Made by a program: the position numbers and the translations under genes | NCBI RefSeq assembly: GCF_000021745.1 | Contig: NC_011666.1 | Span: 3,561,001-3,625,000, forward strand | Reading direction: 5' to 3' | DNA length: 64,000 nt | Source: Methylocella silvestris BL2 | GTDB lineage: Bacteria; Pseudomonadota; Alphaproteobacteria; Rhizobiales; Beijerinckiaceae | Notes under the pieces: model-generated | Seen by the model: the letters and a program-made list of their open reading frames with translations, nothing else | What the model was told of the DNA's origin: nothing | Database searches by the model: none | Part shown: positions 62,040 through 64,000 of the stretch, one piece after another | How positions within the stretch are numbered: position 1 is the stretch's first letter | Layout of the letters: every line of letters begins with the position of its first letter

Positions 62040-62367
62040 GGCTCTCTCGGTGGAAGGCGGCGATCACGACCGAACGCTGGACGCTGGTCCGGTCGCGGCA
62101 GCAGGGTCCGCACGGCGTCCGGACCGTCCGCGGACCGCGGAAATCGGCCGACCATCGTTTCAAAGCATTTAGAGCATGCCGGCAGCGCGAAAGTCCGCAT
62201 TTTGGCGTCATGCTCTGGCGAGGCAGATCGTCGCGATCCTCGTGAAGCCTGATTCGACGATGATCTTGCGCAATTATTCCCGCTAAAGCGTCGATTAAGG
62301 CTGCGGCGGCGGAACTGTCAATGAGTTGCCCCACATTTGCCGGCGCGCGCGGCGGCAAGTTCTGGCG
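62040..62367. other. Intergenic region upstream of the Crp/Fnr regulator
   Basis: A gap of 328 bases between the Crp/Fnr gene and the extensin-like gene, both on the minus strand. It contains the probable repeat copy D and the promoter region of the regulator, with GGTCCGG/CCGGACC-type palindromic sequence near 62085-62135 (TCCGGACCGTCCGCGGACCG) that might be a binding site; this is not established. Confidence 0.4.
62165..62260 (+). repeat. Decayed copy of the dispersed intergenic palindrome, copy D
   Basis: TTTAGAGCATGCCGGCAGCG and GGCGTCATGCTCTGGCGAGG form inverted AGAGCATG/CATGCTCT arms, followed by GATCCTCGTGAAGCCTGATT and GACGATGATC, which recall the GATGATT core of the other copies in reverse order. 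The similarity is weaker than among copies A, B and C. Confidence 0.4.
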
Positions 62368-63120
62368 CTACTGACAGAATTTCGCTTTTCCGTCGGAGCC
62401 CCGGGTTTCGAGGTCGAAATGCCAATGCGAGCTGTGAAAGGCGTCGGCGCCGGGCCCGAGCGCCGTGTGGAAATAACCGCAGGCGGCGGCGCGGGCGGCA
62501 TGATCGAAGGCGCGCTCCGGCGCATCGGCCAATCGGCCGACTTCGTAAAGGCGTCCGCCCGCGAAATGCAGCGCCGCGATGTCGATCGCTAGCCCCTTTG
62601 CATGAGCGCTCAGCTTGCTGTCGGCGATGTGGTTGCGGGATCTGCAATCGAAGCCGGGGCCGGTTCCGATGGCTATGATGGTCGCGTCGAAAGACCCCTT
62701 GGCGAGAGGCGCCAGCAACTCGTCGACAAAATCCGCGAAAGTTGCAGCAGTTGGGCAGTCGAGCGTCGGGCGATCGGGCAGATCGACGCGCTGGCCGTTG
62801 CGCAGCGTCAAGGAGATGAGCTGGACTGGCGTCGCGATCACGCAGCGAGGATCGGCCGGTGATGCTTGCTCCACAGGCTTTAGGGTGACGCCGCGGGAGG
62901 CAAGGCCCACCCGGCAATCGTCCGCCGCTGGCGGCTGATTCGCCGCTGCGGGCGGAGGAGGCGGCGCCGGAGCGGCCGGAGGGGCGCTCGGGGCGGCGGG
63001 CGCCGAGGGGAAAGCTGAGGCCGCCGGCGGGCGCCTCGGCGGCAGCGGCGGTCCGCCACCATCGTCCATCGCGGCCGCCCGGCCGCAATTTGCGTTGATC
63101 GCCGCGACGACGGCGAGCAT
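62368..63120 (-). CDS. Extensin-like family exported protein
   Basis: A 250-residue protein with a short hydrophobic N-terminus (LAVVAAINANCGRAAA), a Pro/Ala-rich linker of about 55 residues and the extensin-like C-terminal domain: DCRVGLASRGVTLKPVEQAS, FDCRSRNHIADSKLSAHAKGLAIDIAAL and the closing SSHWHFDLETRG. The conserved H-x-K-G-x-A-x-D and H-W-H motifs recall D-Ala-D-Ala peptidase-like metal sites, so a cell-wall role is plausible. The open frame extends to 63378; I chose the ATG at 63118-63120 because it precedes the signal-like segment, but the start is uncertain. Confidence 0.8.
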   Translation of the reverse strand: MLAVVAAINANCGRAAAMDDGGGPPLPPRRPPAASAFPSAPAAPSAPPAAPAPPPPPAAANQPPAADDCRVGLASRGVTLKPVEQASPADPRCVIATPVQLISLTLRNGQRVDLPDRPTLDCPTAATFADFVDELLAPLAKGSFDATIIAIGTGPGFDCRSRNHIADSKLSAHAKGLAIDIAALHFAGGRLYEVGRLADAPERAFDHAARAAACGYFHTALGPGADAFHSSHWHFDLETRGSDGKAKFCQ

Positions 63121-63425
63121 GAGCTGGCCACGCTCGAAAAAGCGTCGCCGCTGCGTCTTTGCACGTCGTTCTCGACGGGCTCTGGCGCGGACGCCGCTCA
63201 AAAATTGTCGCAATCTCGATCCGATGGCGCGTCCTCCGGGCGTTGTGCAATCCCGCCCGCATGAAAAGGTTCGCTCTCCGGCCTCCCCCCTGCGGTCGTC
63301 GCTGATCTGGGGAGAAGAGGTCGGAGCCGAAGCGCGACTTTGGCGTGATATTTGCTCATCTTGAGGGGCCGGTCCCAAATGCGCCGGCCAGATGACCCCG
63401 CGCTCCCTCCTTCGAAGTTCATCCC

Positions 63426-64000
63426 ATGCATGACTACGATATGATCGTCATCGGGAGCGGTCCCTCTGGGCGACGGGCCGCGATTCAGTCGGCGAAGCTC
63501 GGCAAATCCGTGCTTGTCGTGGAAAAAGGGCGGCGCGTCGGCGGCGTCTCGGTGCACACGGGGACCATTCCGTCGAAAACCCTACGCGAGACCGTGCTCA
63601 ATCTCGCCGGCTGGCGGGAGCGCGGATTTTACGGACGATCCTATCGCGTCAAGGAGCAGATCGGCGCCGATGATTTGATGGCGCGCATGAGCAAGACGCT
63701 CGACCATGAGGTCGAGGTGCTCGAACATCAGTTCAGCCGCAACGCCGTCCGGACCAAGCGCGGCCACGCCCGCTTTGTCGGCCCGCATGAGGTCGAGATC
63801 AAAGGCGAGAGCGGCGAAACGCAAAATTATTCCGCGGCCCATTTCCTGATCGCGTGCGGCACGCGGCCGTTCAGGCCGGATTATGTGCCCTTCAATGAAA
63901 TTAACGTCTTCGATAGCGACGAAATCGTCGATCTGAAGAAAGTGCCGCGCAGCCTCACCGTCATCGGCGCAGGGGTGATCGGGGTCGAATATGCGACGAT
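63426..64000 (+). CDS. sthA: Soluble pyridine nucleotide transhydrogenase, SthA (5' part, runs off the window)
   Basis: FAD-dependent soluble transhydrogenase that transfers hydride between NADPH and NAD+. About 191 codons are visible. The start HDYDMIVIGSGPSGRRAAIQ is the FAD-binding GxGxxG, followed by VVEKGRRVGGVSVHTGTIPS, where the redox cysteines of lipoyl dehydrogenases are replaced (V, T), as in SthA. Later AHFLIACGTRPFRPDYV and SLTVIGAGVIGVEYAT begin the NAD-binding domain at the window edge. The ribosome binding site is weak. Dihydrolipoamide dehydrogenase is excluded by the missing CxxxxC pair. Confidence 0.92.
   Translation, partial: MHDYDMIVIGSGPSGRRAAIQSAKLGKSVLVVEKGRRVGGVSVHTGTIPSKTLRETVLNLAGWRERGFYGRSYRVKEQIGADDLMARMSKTLDHEVEVLEHQFSRNAVRTKRGHARFVGPHEVEIKGESGETQNYSAAHFLIACGTRPFRPDYVPFNEINVFDSDEIVDLKKVPRSLTVIGAGVIGVEYAT

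Noticed and set aside
1-64000. CRISPR arrays, tRNA or rRNA genes, insertion sequences, phage or toxin-antitoxin systems
   Set aside because: I looked for regularly spaced repeats, T-loop/anticodon patterns, transposase or integrase motifs and small paired toxin/antitoxin genes and found none that hold up by eye.
63426-64000. Dihydrolipoamide dehydrogenase or mercuric reductase as identity of the final gene
   Set aside because: The redox-active CxxxxC pair is absent (GVSVHTGTIP instead), which is characteristic of SthA.

Overview
The window looks like chromosome of a GC-rich alphaproteobacterium of the order Rhizobiales, most likely a methylotrophic or methanotrophic member of the Beijerinckiaceae (Methylocella/Methylocapsa type). 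This placement is inference. It rests on hopanoid genes (hpnH, hpnN), a split PntAB transhydrogenase preceded by an aa3-oxidase subunit IV gene, a class I PHA synthase, DUF1013/TrcR, and a four-cysteine c-type cytochrome of the methanol-metabolism-related family. I saw no transposase, integrase, CRISPR array, rRNA or tRNA gene. Gene content is mostly vertical and housekeeping, with a large cobalamin locus in the middle.

Layout. 1-4.6 kb: truncated hpnH (-), a 750-base gap, hpnN (+), and a secreted Gly/Thr-rich repeat protein. 4.6-10.1 kb: a Suv3-like helicase with a long disordered tail, an RlpA-like protein and an EamA-type exporter. 10.1-11.3 kb: no protein gene; instead two near-identical small-RNA units on the minus strand, each with promoter, CU-rich anti-Shine-Dalgarno motifs and terminator, plus a decayed third copy. 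11.3-18.0 kb: hisN, then pntB/pntA2/pntA1/coxIV-like (-), an ABC1/UbiB-type kinase and a GNAT protein.

18.3-36.0 kb: aerobic cobalamin biosynthesis. A minus-strand operon starts with an adenosylcobalamin riboswitch (about 30914-31090) and reads cobW-cobN-cobG-cobH-cobI-cobJ-cobL-cobE-cobM-cobB; cobK lies on the opposite strand between cobJ and cobL. On the far side of the riboswitch, beyond a c-type cytochrome gene, lie cobO-cobQ (+), cobD (-) and cobC (+). Together these cover most steps from precorrin-2 to adenosylcobinamide phosphate. cobA, cobF, cobS, cobT and the nucleotide-loop genes cobP/U/V are not in the window.

36.0-43.9 kb: the rplU-rpmA-GNAT-obgE-proB / proA-nadD cluster (-), interrupted between proB and proA by two plus-strand genes (a GGCT-like protein and an orphan SsuA-type binding protein). 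44-64 kb: cell-envelope and housekeeping genes, including an M23 peptidase, DUF6134, gluQ, phaC, nth, DUF2244, trcR (DUF1013), msrA, mepA, an IalB-family protein, DUF423, a lone receiver domain, AsmA, a Crp/Fnr regulator, an extensin-like protein and the start of sthA. With sthA the window carries both a membrane and a soluble NAD(P) transhydrogenase.

Several intergenic gaps hold copies of a dispersed imperfect palindrome; one copy sits inside the cob operon between cobG and cobH. Many long opposite-strand reading frames exist only because of the high GC content and are not annotated.
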